11,292 nt of DNA from Microbacterium sp. (GCA_029267645.1 JAJUIM010000038.1:1-11292); one strand, 5' to 3'. Shown: positions 1-8,168, counted from the first letter of the stretch. The notes: generated by a model not told the origin, from the letters alone. Numbers and translations are program-made.

Positions 1-35
1 CCAGTCGCCGATCGGCAGGTGGAAGTTCTCGAGCA

Positions 36-36
<1 letters not shown>
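1..36 (-). CDS. ABC transporter permease, ProW/OpuAB type (first 12 codons only)
   Basis: Only the start of this gene is in the window. An ATG at 36-34 on the minus strand opens a frame reading MLENFHLPIGDW, which runs off the left edge. It overlaps the stop of the upstream ATPase gene by one base (TGATG). A strong ribosome binding site, GAGGAGG, lies 7 bases upstream. Short N-termini ending in a PxGDW-like motif before the first membrane helix are common in glycine betaine permeases. Together with position directly after a ProV-type ATPase this makes a ProW/OpuAB permease likely. The identity rests mainly on context, because no membrane segment is visible. Confidence 0.6.
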
Positions 37-1352
<1,316 letters not shown>

Positions 1353-1468
1353 GTTCTCCTGCTGCGAGCGCGTCTCATGACGCAACATGCGCGCTCTGCC
1401 CTCGGTTGGCGGATCGTGAAGAGGATCTGAGCCGGCGGCCGTGTCTGACGCGTCACCGCGGGCGGAGT

Positions 1469-1496
1469 GAAATGTCGCGTTGCGTGTCAACATTTC
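1469..1496. promoter_or_regulatory. Operator-like inverted repeat upstream of proV
   Basis: Perfect 7-base arms GAAATGT (1469-1475) and ACATTTC (1490-1496) are separated by 14 bases, so the arms are centred 21 bases apart, two helical turns. The arms are AT-rich in a very GC-rich context. A dimeric repressor of the proV operon is a reasonable reading; the protein is not identifiable from this window. Confidence 0.45.
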
Positions 1497-1505
1497 GACA
1501 GTACG

Positions 1506-1511
1506 AGTTTA
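1506..1511 (-). promoter_or_regulatory. Candidate -10 element for the proV operon
   Basis: The minus strand reads TAAACT here, matching the actinobacterial -10 pattern TANNNT. A start site about 7 bases downstream (near 1499) would leave a leader of roughly 145 bases before the GTG and put the dyad at 1469-1496 directly over the start of the transcript. The -35 (TTCGGC, 17 bases upstream) is poor. A TTGACA also occurs on this strand at 1490-1485 but has no good -10 at 15-18 bases. A second TANNNT, TACTGT, lies at 1503-1498. Confidence 0.3.
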
Positions 1512-1624
1512 CTCTCATCGGCCTCACAGCCGAATCGAGCGCGCCGCAGCGCGTCGACACGCGCCTCGTCGGACACGGAGGCGCGGCGACCGTGGCCCGA
1601 GAAAAGCCCTGGTCAGGCGGTGTT

Positions 1625-1642
1625 CCCTCACGCAGGTGAGGG
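1625..1642. repeat. 18-base palindrome between proV and sufS
   Basis: CCCTCAC (1625-1631) and GTGAGGG (1636-1642) are perfect inverted repeats around the spacer GCAG. No T-run follows on either strand, so an intrinsic terminator is unlikely. It lies upstream of the probable sufS start site and may be a protein-binding site. Confidence 0.4.
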
Positions 1643-1661
1643 TCCGCTCTCGTTACGCAAT

Positions 1662-1677
1662 CGTGAGCGCCGTCACA
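1662..1677. promoter_or_regulatory. CRP/GlxR-like binding site upstream of sufS
   Basis: The bases read CGTGA-GCGCCG-TCACA. This matches the CRP-family consensus TGTGA-N6-TCACA (E. coli CRP, mycobacterial CRP, corynebacterial GlxR) at 9 of 10 defined positions. Its centre at 1669.5 is about 47 bases upstream of the start site predicted from the candidate -10 at 1705. Function is inferred from the match alone. Confidence 0.4.
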
Positions 1678-1704
1678 CGCGGCGCCCGCGCGGGTGGGAT
1701 GCGG

Positions 1705-1710
1705 GAAGAT
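1705..1710 (+). promoter_or_regulatory. Candidate -10 element for sufS
   Basis: GAAGAT followed by GGA resembles a degenerate actinobacterial -10. The same nonamer GAAGATGGA occurs just upstream of hemH (8157-8165). A start near 1717 would give a leader of about 30 bases containing the GGAG ribosome binding site at 1735-1738, 8 bases before the ATG. No -35 is recognisable. Confidence 0.3.
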
Positions 1711-1746
1711 GGAGGGACCACCTCCCACGTCTTCGGAGCCTCATCG

Positions 1747-3000
1747 ATGCCGACACTGCTCGGGACGTCCGTGCGAGCGGACTTCCCCTTCTTCCAGTCC
1801 CACCCCGACGCCGTCTACCTCGACACGGGCGCGACCTCGCAGCGGCCGTCCGCCGTGATCGACGCCGAGGCCGATTTCGTGCGGACGAGCTACGCGGCCG
1901 TGCACAGGGGATCCTCGCTCGCGACGGGCGAGGCGACGTGGGCCTTCGAGAACGCCCGCGAGCGCGTGGCCGAGTTCGTCGGCGCGGGCGAGCGCGAGAT
2001 CGTCTGGGCGCAGAACGCGACGGACGCGCTGAACATGATCGCGCTCGGCATGGCCGACGCGTCGGCGGGGCTCGGCGGAGACCGCTTCGCGCTGCGCGAG
2101 GGCGACGAGATCGTCGTGACCGAGGCCGAGCACCACGCCAACCTCATCCCGTGGCAGCGGCTCGCCGCGAAGACCGGCGCGCGCCTGCGGTGCACCCCCG
2201 TCGACGAGCGGGGCCTCTGGAGCCTCGACGGCCTGCGCGCCGTCGTGGGCGACCGCACGCGCGTGATCGCCTTCGCGCATGTGTCGAACGTCACGGGCCA
2301 GATCGCGCCCGTCGCGGATGTCGTCGAGATCGCGCGCGGGGTCGGCGCCCTGACGGTGCTCGACGCGTGCCAGTCGGCGCCGCACATGCCCGTCGACCTC
2401 GCGGGCCTCGGCGTCGACTTCGCCGCCTTCTCGGCCCACAAGATGCTCGGCCCGAACGGCATCGGCGCGCTCTTCGGCCGCGCCGAGCTGCTCGACGAGC
2501 TGCCGCCCGCGCGCACGGGCGGATCCATGATCACGACCGTGACGATGGAGCGTGCGGAGTTCCTGCCCGCGCCCCAGCGGTTCGAGGCCGGCACGCAGGC
2601 CGTGAGCCAGACGGTCGGGTTCGCGGCCGCGACGGCCTACCTCGGCGCCCTCGGCATGGATCGCGTCGCGGCCCACGAGCACGAGATCGGCGCCGCGCTC
2701 GTCGAGGCCGTCGAGGCGACGCCCGGCGTGCGGCTCATCGGCCCGGCGGCCGGGGAGTACCGCGCGGGCCTCGCGAGTTTCATCGTCGACGGCGTGCACG
2801 CGCACGACGTCGGACAGTTCCTCGACGACAGGGGGATCACGGTGCGAACGGGCCACCACTGCGCGCAGCCGCTGCACAGGGCCCTCGGCACGACCTCCTC
2901 GACGCGCGCGAGCGCCGGCGTCTACTCGTCCCTCGACGACGTCGCCGCGCTGCGGGCGGCGCTCGGCGAGGTCCGCGGATTCTTTGGAGCAGATCGATGA
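1747..3000 (+). CDS. sufS: Cysteine desulfurase SufS (group II, PLP-dependent)
   Basis: Converts L-cysteine to L-alanine and holds the sulfur as an enzyme persulfide for Fe-S cluster assembly. The product is 417 residues, normal for SufS. Fold-type I aminotransferase landmarks are intact: EAEHHANLIPW with H129/H130 that stack on PLP, DACQSAPH with D206 (PLP ring nitrogen) and Q209, the Schiff-base lysine K232 in SAHKMLGPNG, and catalytic C372 in RTGHHCAQP. The compact GHHCAQP loop is typical of group II (SufS) rather than IscS/NifS. The ATG at 1747 is preceded by GGAG at 8 bases and starts a typical N-terminus (ADFPFF...VYLDTGATSQRP). A longer open frame upstream crosses the promoter region and is not used. 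The gene overlaps sufU by 4 bases (ATGA), matching the known dependence of SufS on SufU. sufB, sufC and sufD are not in the window. Confidence 0.95.
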   Translation: MPTLLGTSVRADFPFFQSHPDAVYLDTGATSQRPSAVIDAEADFVRTSYAAVHRGSSLATGEATWAFENARERVAEFVGAGEREIVWAQNATDALNMIALGMADASAGLGGDRFALREGDEIVVTEAEHHANLIPWQRLAAKTGARLRCTPVDERGLWSLDGLRAVVGDRTRVIAFAHVSNVTGQIAPVADVVEIARGVGALTVLDACQSAPHMPVDLAGLGVDFAAFSAHKMLGPNGIGALFGRAELLDELPPARTGGSMITTVTMERAEFLPAPQRFEAGTQAVSQTVGFAAATAYLGALGMDRVAAHEHEIGAALVEAVEATPGVRLIGPAAGEYRAGLASFIVDGVHAHDVGQFLDDRGITVRTGHHCAQPLHRALGTTSSTRASAGVYSSLDDVAALRAALGEVRGFFGADR

Positions 3001-3437
3001 GCGACGGACTCGAAGCCATGTACCAGGAGCTGATCCTGGATCACGCGAAGACGCCCGAGGGCAAGGGCGACCCCCACGCGCACCCCTTCACGCACCACGA
3101 GCTCAACCCGTCGTGCGGCGACGAGATTACGCTCGGCATCACGGTCGAGGACGGCCGCATCTCGGGTCTCGCCTGGGCGGGCGACGGCTGCAGCATCTCG
3201 ATGTCGTCGGCGTCGATCATGAGCGAGCTGCTGACGGGCGCGGAGCGGGACGAGGCGCTCGAGCGCATCGGCGAGTTCCGCGAGATGATGCGCTCGCGCG
3301 GCAAGGTCGAGCCGACGGAGGCGCTCGGCGACGCCGCGGCGTTCCAGAACACCGCGAAGTACATGATGCGCGTGAAGTGCGCCATGCTCGCGTGGGTCGC
3401 GCTCGAGGCCGACCTGAAGGCGTCGCTCGCGGCCTGA
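2997..3437 (+). CDS. sufU: Fe-S assembly sulfurtransferase SufU
   Basis: A 146-residue cytoplasmic zinc protein that accepts the persulfide from SufS and passes sulfur to the SufBCD scaffold. The zinc/sulfur ligands of the Bacillus-type SufU family are all present: C40 and D42 in NPSCGD, C65 in DGCSIS, and C128 in VKCAML. The insert between the second and third cysteines (about residues 80-115) distinguishes SufU from IscU scaffolds, and the region 62-70 reads GDGCSISMS as in other SufU proteins. The start ATG lies inside the sufS stop region (ATGA), so translation is coupled. The gene ends 3 bases from the stop of the convergent thioesterase gene, leaving no intergenic room for a terminator. 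Confidence 0.95.
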   Translation: MSDGLEAMYQELILDHAKTPEGKGDPHAHPFTHHELNPSCGDEITLGITVEDGRISGLAWAGDGCSISMSSASIMSELLTGAERDEALERIGEFREMMRSRGKVEPTEALGDAAAFQNTAKYMMRVKCAMLAWVALEADLKASLAA

Positions 3438-3440
3438 GCG

Positions 3441-4295
3441 TCAGTGCGCGTCGGGAACGCGCACCATGATCTCCTGCGCCACGGTCGCGACGAGCTCGCC
3501 GTCCGCGGTGAACAGCCGGCCGAGGTTCATGCCGCGGCCGCCCTGTGCGCTCGGCGACTCGGCGACGTAGAGCAGCCATTCGTCGACGCGGGCGAACCTG
3601 TGCCACCAGATGGCGTGGTCGAGGCTCGCCGACTTGAGCCCCGGCGTGCGCCACGAGATGCCGAGCGCGCGTAGCGTCGGCTCCTGGATCGTGAAGTCGC
3701 TCATGTACGACAGCACGGCGCGGTGCAGTGCGGGGTCGTCCTCGAGGCGCTCGCGGATGCGCACCCACGTCGCCTGGTGCGGCAGGCCGTCGCCGATCGG
3801 CACTCGGCGCGCCTCGATGGGGTTCGCACGCAGGATCCGCTCTGCGTCACGCAGCTCTTCCTCCGGCGCTGCGCCCACCTCGTCGGGGCCCGGGACATCG
3901 GGCATCGCGACGGCGTGCGCGAGGCCGGGGTCGTCATCCTGGAACGAGATGATGCCGCTGAAGATCGGCACGCCCTCCTGGTACGCCTGCACGCGACGCC
4001 TGGCGAACGACCGTCCGTCGTGGATCCGATCGACCGCGAACGTGATCGGCAGGCGCACATCGCCCGGGCGCAGGAAGTAGCCGTGCAGCGAGTGCGGCGC
4101 GCGGTCGTCCGACAGCGTGCGGATCGCGGCCGTGACGCACTGCGCGACGACCTGACCGCCGAAGACTCGGCCGGAGGGCATGGGGTGCGAGGTGCCGACG
4201 AAGATGTCCTCGTCCGTGCGCGCGTCGGAGGAGTCGAGCGCGAGCACGCCCCTCAGCATCTGGATCGGATCACGGGGGATGTCGACGTCGTGCAC
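3441..4295 (-). CDS. tesB: Acyl-CoA thioesterase II (TesB family)
   Basis: Hydrolyses acyl-CoA to free fatty acid and CoA. The product is 284 residues, very close to E. coli TesB (286), and carries two hotdog domains. The first has the conserved GRVFGGQVVAQ and HSLHGYFLRPGD; the second has SLDHAIWWH and DEWLLY. The Asp-Thr/Ser-Gln active site of TesB aligns as D200 (SYMSDFT), S224 (SASLDHA) and Q274 (VAQEIMVR). Spacings of 24 and 50 residues are identical to E. coli D204, T228 and Q278. Serine replaces threonine at the middle position, a conservative change. The start is GTG at 4295, with GAGGAG 4 bases upstream; the next in-frame ATG, 12 codons later, would still keep the domain. The physiological acyl-CoA substrate cannot be told from sequence. 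Confidence 0.92.
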   Translation of the reverse strand: MHDVDIPRDPIQMLRGVLALDSSDARTDEDIFVGTSHPMPSGRVFGGQVVAQCVTAAIRTLSDDRAPHSLHGYFLRPGDVRLPITFAVDRIHDGRSFARRRVQAYQEGVPIFSGIISFQDDDPGLAHAVAMPDVPGPDEVGAAPEEELRDAERILRANPIEARRVPIGDGLPHQATWVRIRERLEDDPALHRAVLSYMSDFTIQEPTLRALGISWRTPGLKSASLDHAIWWHRFARVDEWLLYVAESPSAQGGRGMNLGRLFTADGELVATVAQEIMVRVPDAH

Positions 4296-4349
4296 GGCGC
4301 TCCTCGGGCGGAATCGGGCTCGGGCGCGGCCTCGTGCGCGCGCCCCCGC

Positions 4350-4358
4350 CTAGTCTAG
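4350..4358. promoter_or_regulatory. Symmetric -10 shared by divergent promoters (tesB and the 4364 gene)
   Basis: CTAGTCTAG is a perfect palindrome around its central base. It gives TAGTCT on the plus strand (4351-4356), 7 bases before the ATG at 4364, and TAGACT on the minus strand (4357-4352), about 57 bases before the GTG of tesB. Both match TANNNT. The plus-strand spacing is that of a leaderless promoter. No clear -35 is present on either side. It is the most AT-rich spot in this 68-base divergent gap. Confidence 0.6.
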
Positions 4359-4363
4359 AAAGG

Positions 4364-5023
4364 ATGAGTGAGCGACTGGTGCTGGCGGATCCCGAATCGG
4401 CGCGCGACGCCCTGACGTTCGCGGGACGCGCCTCCCGCACGGGCGACGGCGGCGTGCGCCTGCAGGCGCAGCGCGGCGTGCTCGTCATGACCGCCGCGGC
4501 GCTGTCGCCGCAGGGGCTGCTCGACCGCACGCCCACGGTGCTCGCGATGCGCATGCTGCACGCCGACCCCGAGCTCGAGTGCGACTTCGTCGTCTCGGAG
4601 CTCTCGCCCGCGGCCGACGCGTCGCAGCTCGAGCTGCCGGATCAGGCGATGTCGCCCGCGTGGGCGGGCGTCGCGCCGCCACGCGGCGGCTGGGAGCGCA
4701 CGGGCGAGCTCGACGCCGCGACGCTCGCGTCGCGCGCGCAGTGGGGGATCGCTGCCGTCGCGCACCAGGTGCCGACCGATGCGGGCGAGGACGCCGTGCG
4801 CGCCGTTCGCGGATCCGTGTGGGGGCAGCCCGACAACGACCTCGGCGGCCTGCCGCTCGGCGTCGCGTTCGCGGCGTTCACGTTCGGCTTCATCGCGGGG
4901 GAGGAGCGGGCGGCCGTCTTCACCTCGGGGCGCTGGACCCGCGTCTCGCTCGCACGCGGACACGTCGTGACGCGCGGGCCCGCCGTCAGCGGGCTGACCG
5001 CCGTGCGCGAGACGGGATCCTGA
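4364..5023 (+). CDS. Conserved hypothetical protein, 219 residues
   Basis: I do not recognise the family. The codon pattern (G/C third positions) and a well-placed promoter support a real gene. It is a soluble-looking protein with no signal peptide. It has a glycine/alanine-rich stretch near residues 165-185 (GLPLGVAFAAFTFGFIAG) that is hydrophobic enough to be a buried helix or a weak membrane segment; that call is uncertain. Conserved-looking aromatic motifs include SPAWAGVAPPRGGW (about 98-111) and AQWGIAAVAHQVP (about 127-139). It contains one cysteine. There is no spaced Shine-Dalgarno: GAAAGG abuts the ATG and a TAGTCT -10 sits 7 bases upstream, so the transcript is probably leaderless. 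The stop lies 3 bases from the stop of the convergent globin gene. Confidence 0.8.
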   Translation: MSERLVLADPESARDALTFAGRASRTGDGGVRLQAQRGVLVMTAAALSPQGLLDRTPTVLAMRMLHADPELECDFVVSELSPAADASQLELPDQAMSPAWAGVAPPRGGWERTGELDAATLASRAQWGIAAVAHQVPTDAGEDAVRAVRGSVWGQPDNDLGGLPLGVAFAAFTFGFIAGEERAAVFTSGRWTRVSLARGHVVTRGPAVSGLTAVRETGS

Positions 5024-5026
5024 GCC

Positions 5027-5431
5027 TCAGCGCTCGAACGTGTTGACCATCGCGAACGCGGCGCGCTCGAGGTAGTCCCACAGCGTCTCGCGGTGCAGGG
5101 GCGACAGGTCGAGCTCGTCGACGGCCGTGCGCATGCAGCGCAGCCAGCGGTCGCGCGCGTCGGGGTTGATGCGGAACGGCTGGTGCCGCATGCGAAGGCG
5201 CGGGTGGCCCCGCTGCTCGCTGTACGTCGTCGGCCCGCCCCAGTACTGCTCGAGGAACAGCAGGAGGCGCTCGGCCGCCGGCCCGAGGTCCTCCTCGGGA
5301 TACATGGGCTTCAGGACCTCATCCTCCGCCACCTCGCGGTAGAAGGCGTCGACGAGCTTCTGGAAGGTCGGGCGGCCGCCCACCTGCTCATAGAAGGTGG
5401 GCGGCCCTCCCGTCTTCTGGATCTCGACCAT
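5027..5431 (-). CDS. glbO: Group II truncated haemoglobin (trHbO)
   Basis: A 134-residue haem protein of the 2/2 globin fold, in a group linked to oxygen binding and to nitric oxide or peroxide chemistry. Group II marks align with M. tuberculosis trHbO at a constant offset of 8 residues: Tyr-B10 Y31, Tyr-CD1 Y44, Ala-E7 A52, Leu-E11 L56, proximal His-F8 H83 (MRHQPF) and the invariant Trp-G8 W96 (RDRWL). The YWGGP motif before the EF loop is also present. The N-terminus has the short pre-A extension usual in this group. The ATG at 5431 overlaps the pepN stop (TGATG) and has no well-spaced Shine-Dalgarno of its own, so translation probably depends on re-initiation after pepN. The precise ligand chemistry is inference. 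Confidence 0.95.
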   Translation of the reverse strand: MVEIQKTGGPPTFYEQVGGRPTFQKLVDAFYREVAEDEVLKPMYPEEDLGPAAERLLLFLEQYWGGPTTYSEQRGHPRLRMRHQPFRINPDARDRWLRCMRTAVDELDLSPLHRETLWDYLERAAFAMVNTFER

Positions 5432-7995
5432 CAGGCGTCGCCGTCGGCCTCCGCGTCGCGCTCCTGAGCGGAGATCGCGCGCTCGACGCCCGAGAGGTTC
5501 TCGGCGACGATGCGGCGCAGCGCGGCGGGCGCCTCGGCGTTGTCGCGCAGCCACTCGCGCGTCGCGTCGCGCAGCGCCTCGTCGGCGAGCGGCTCGGGGT
5601 AGAGCAGCTCGAGCAGGTACGACGCGATCTGGAACGTGCGCTCGCGCCACACGCGCGGCGCCATCTCGAAGTACGGCCCGACGAACGCGGCGAGGTCGTC
5701 GCGTGTCGCGGGGTGCACGAAGCCGGCCGCGGCGGCCCTGACGACCGTGTTGGGCAGCTCGTCGCGGTCGACGAGCGCCGACCACTCGATCGCCTTGCTC
5801 TCAGCCCCGGGGAGCGCGGCGCGCGCCTGCGCGGCGAACTCGCCGCCCTTGGCGGTGTTGTCCTGCGCGAGCGCGCTGTCGATGTCGGCGCGGCTCACGA
5901 CGCCGCCCGAGGCGAGCGAGATGAGCAGCTGCCACGACAGGTCGGCGTCGATCTCGAGGCCGGCGAGCGCGAGGGATCCGTCGCGCAGCCCCTGCACGCG
6001 CGCCCAGTGCGCGGGCGTCGACGCGGCCTGCGCGAACGCGGTCGCGAGCTGCAGCTGGAGGTCGCTGCCGGGCGCGGCCTGCTCGAGCAGGGCCCAGATG
6101 CCGTCCGCGACCTTCTCGCGCTGCGCGTCGCGCGTCGCGGGCGCGACGTAGCTGTTGGCCGCGAGGCGCACCTGCGCGAGCGTCGTGCGGATCGTCGTCG
6201 ACTCCGTCTCGCGGCCGATGCCCGCGAGCACGAGGTCGATGTAGTCGCGCGCGGCCATCTCGCCGTCGCGCGTCATGTCCCACGCGGCGCCCCAGACGAG
6301 CGAGCGGGCGAGGGGATCCGCGATGTCGGCCACGTGGGCGATCGCGGTGGCGAGGCTCACGTCGTCGAGGCGGATCTTCGCGTAGGCGAGGTCGCCGTCG
6401 TTGAGGAGCACGAGGTCGGGGCGCGCGCGGCCGACGAGCTCGGGGATCTCGGTGAGGTCGCCGTCGATGTCGACCTCGACCGCGTGCGTGCGGATGAGCT
6501 CGCCCTCCTCGAGGTCGTAGAACCCGATGCCCATGCGGTGCGGCCGGATGGTCGGGTAGTCGGCGGGCGCCGTCTGCGTCACGGCGAAGCGCGTGATGGC
6601 GCCGTCGACGTCGGTGTCGATGACGGGGGTGAGCGTGTTGACGCCCGCCGTCTCGAGCCACTTCGACGCCCACGTCGCGAGGTCGCGGCCGCTCGTGGCC
6701 TCGAGCTCGACCAGCAGATCGCGGAGCGTCGTGTTCTGGTAGGCGTGCTTGCGGAAGTAGGCGCCGACGCCCTGGAAGAACTCGTCGATGCCGACGTACG
6801 CGGCGAGCTGCTTGAGGATCGAACCGCCCTTCGCGTACGTGATGCCGTCGAAGTTGACCTGCACGTCCTCGAGGTCGTTGATGGGCGCGACGACCGGGTG
6901 CGTCGACGGCAGCTGGTCCTGCTTGTAGGCCCAGGTCTTCTCCATCGCGTTGAACGTCGTCCAGGCGCCCGTCCACTCGGTCGCCTCGGCCGTCGCGATC
7001 GTCGACGCCCACTCGGCGAACGACTCGTTGAGCCAGAGGTCGTTCCACCACTTCATCGTCACGAGGTCGCCGAACCACATGTGAGCCAGCTCGTGCAGGA
7101 TCGTGACGACGCGGCGCTCGCGCACGGCGTCGGTGACGTTGCCGCGGAACACGTACGTCTCGGTGAAAGTGACGCAGCCTGCGTTCTCCATCGCGCCCGC
7201 GTTGAACTCGGGCACGAACAGCTGGTCGTACTTCGCGAAGGGGTAGGGCACCCCGAACTTCTCCTCGTAGTAGGCGAAGCCCTGCTTCGTCTTCTCGAAG
7301 ATGTACTCGGCGTCCATGTCGGCCCACAGGCTCTTGCGCGCGAAGACGCCGAGGGGGATCGTGCGCCCCTCGCTGTTCACGAGCTCATCGCGCACCTCCT
7401 CGTACGGGCCCGCGACGAGCGCCGTGATGTACGACGAGATGCGCGGCGTCGGCTCGAAGCCCCACGTCGACGAGCCGCCGTCCTCGTGGGGGATCGGCTC
7501 GGGCGTCGGCTGGTTCGACACGACCTTCCACTCGGACGGCGCGGTCACCGTGAACTGGAAGGTCGCCTTGAGGTCGGGCTGCTCGAACACCGCGAAGACG
7601 CGGCGCGAGTCGGGCACCTCGAACTGCGTGTAGAGGTAGGCCTCGCCGTCGACGGGGTCGACGAACCGGTGCAGGCCCTCGCCGCTGTTCGTGTACTCGC
7701 AGTCGGCGTCGACGATGAGCTCGTTCGACTCCTCGAGCTGGTCGAGGCGGATGCGCGAGTCGGCGAAGACCTCCGAGGGGTCGAGCTCGCGTCCGTTGAG
7801 GGTGACCTCGCGCACCTCGCGCGCGATCAGGTCGATGAAGGTCTCGGCACCGGGCGTCGCGTCGAAACGCACGACGCTGCGCGATCCGAACACCTCCTCG
7901 CCCTTCGTGAGGTCGAGGGAGACTTCGTAACTGCGGGTCGCGACGATGCTCGCGCGCTCCTCCGCTTCGATGCGAGTGAGGTTCTCTCCAGGCAC
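5431..7995 (-). CDS. pepN: Aminopeptidase N (M1 zinc metallopeptidase)
   Basis: Removes N-terminal residues from peptides in the cytoplasm. The product is 854 residues from the GTG at 7995. Seen: substrate-binding GAMEN at 267-271; the zinc site HELAH at 301-305 followed, after 18 residues, by E324 in WLNESFAEW; and transition-state tyrosine Y387 in DGITYAKGG. Domain order is an N-terminal beta-sandwich (about 1-195), a thermolysin-like catalytic domain (about 200-430), a small beta domain (about 435-515), and an ERAP1-like helical C-terminal domain to about residue 840. The start GTG gives [15 protein letters not shown], the usual actinobacterial PepN N-terminus, with GGGAG 8 bases upstream. 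An ATG at 8010 would add five residues but has no ribosome binding site. No signal peptide is seen. The gene lies upstream of, and is coupled to, the truncated haemoglobin gene. Confidence 0.95.
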   Translation of the reverse strand: MPGENLTRIEAEERASIVATRSYEVSLDLTKGEEVFGSRSVVRFDATPGAETFIDLIAREVREVTLNGRELDPSEVFADSRIRLDQLEESNELIVDADCEYTNSGEGLHRFVDPVDGEAYLYTQFEVPDSRRVFAVFEQPDLKATFQFTVTAPSEWKVVSNQPTPEPIPHEDGGSSTWGFEPTPRISSYITALVAGPYEEVRDELVNSEGRTIPLGVFARKSLWADMDAEYIFEKTKQGFAYYEEKFGVPYPFAKYDQLFVPEFNAGAMENAGCVTFTETYVFRGNVTDAVRERRVVTILHELAHMWFGDLVTMKWWNDLWLNESFAEWASTIATAEATEWTGAWTTFNAMEKTWAYKQDQLPSTHPVVAPINDLEDVQVNFDGITYAKGGSILKQLAAYVGIDEFFQGVGAYFRKHAYQNTTLRDLLVELEATSGRDLATWASKWLETAGVNTLTPVIDTDVDGAITRFAVTQTAPADYPTIRPHRMGIGFYDLEEGELIRTHAVEVDIDGDLTEIPELVGRARPDLVLLNDGDLAYAKIRLDDVSLATAIAHVADIADPLARSLVWGAAWDMTRDGEMAARDYIDLVLAGIGRETESTTIRTTLAQVRLAANSYVAPATRDAQREKVADGIWALLEQAAPGSDLQLQLATAFAQAASTPAHWARVQGLRDGSLALAGLEIDADLSWQLLISLASGGVVSRADIDSALAQDNTAKGGEFAAQARAALPGAESKAIEWSALVDRDELPNTVVRAAAAGFVHPATRDDLAAFVGPYFEMAPRVWRERTFQIASYLLELLYPEPLADEALRDATREWLRDNAEAPAALRRIVAENLSGVERAISAQERDAEADGDA

Positions 7996-8003
7996 TGTGA
8001 TTG

Positions 8004-8008
8004 CTCCC
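8004..8008 (-). promoter_or_regulatory. Ribosome binding site that sets the pepN start
   Basis: The minus strand reads GGGAG here, 8 bases before GTG 7995. It lies immediately after the first bases of the alternative ATG at 8010, so it cannot serve that codon. This favours the GTG. Confidence 0.65.
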
Positions 8009-8064
8009 ATGAGGTCGATCGGGGGATCCGCCCGCGCACGTCCAGCGACACGAGCAACTGGTAC

Positions 8065-8070
8065 AGCCTA
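8065..8070 (-). promoter_or_regulatory. Probable -10 element of the pepN-glbO operon
   Basis: TAGGCT on the minus strand is a very good match to the actinobacterial -10 consensus TANNNT. The predicted start near 8058 leaves a leader of about 60 bases to GTG 7995. No convincing -35 lies 16-18 bases upstream. Confidence 0.5.
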
Positions 8071-8156
8071 CGTTGCCCCTTTGTGACCTGCGTGAGTGCG
8101 ACGCGCGATGTCGCCCGGTCTGGAGGAAGTCTGAGCCTCGATTTCTACAGAGGTGC

Positions 8157-8162
8157 GAAGAT
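8157..8162 (+). promoter_or_regulatory. Possible -10 element for leaderless hemH
   Basis: GAAGAT lies 6 bases before the GTG at 8169. It keeps the A at position 2 and the T at position 6 of TANNNT but lacks the first T. The absence of any correctly spaced Shine-Dalgarno before the GTG (GAGG at 8150-8153 is 15 bases away) makes a leaderless start plausible. This is a weak call. Confidence 0.25.
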
Positions 8163-8168
8163 GGATCC

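Noticed and set aside
1353..1493. N-terminal extension of proV to the ATG at 1493
   Set aside because: It would add 47 residues lacking family similarity and would translate through the operator-like dyad.
1549..1564. Inverted repeat GCGCGT-CGAC-ACGCGC
   Set aside because: All-GC arms of 6 bases are frequent by chance at this composition; no T-run follows and there is no promoter relation.
1685..1694. Palindrome CCCGCGCGGG
   Set aside because: Pure G/C palindromes of this length are expected in such DNA; no supporting context.
1711..1725. Possible hairpin GGAGG/CCTCC in the sufS leader as a translation switch
   Set aside because: The stem is only 5 bases and does not include the GGAG at 1735 that serves the ATG, so sequestration is not supported.
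1406..1728. Small open frames on both strands inside the proV-sufS gap (77 and 91 codons)
   Set aside because: No ribosome binding site or coding-type codon pattern; they overlap dyads and promoter-like sequence. Chance open frames.
3425..3450. Intrinsic terminator between sufU and tesB
   Set aside because: The gap is 3 bases and no stem followed by a T-run is present on either strand near the stops.
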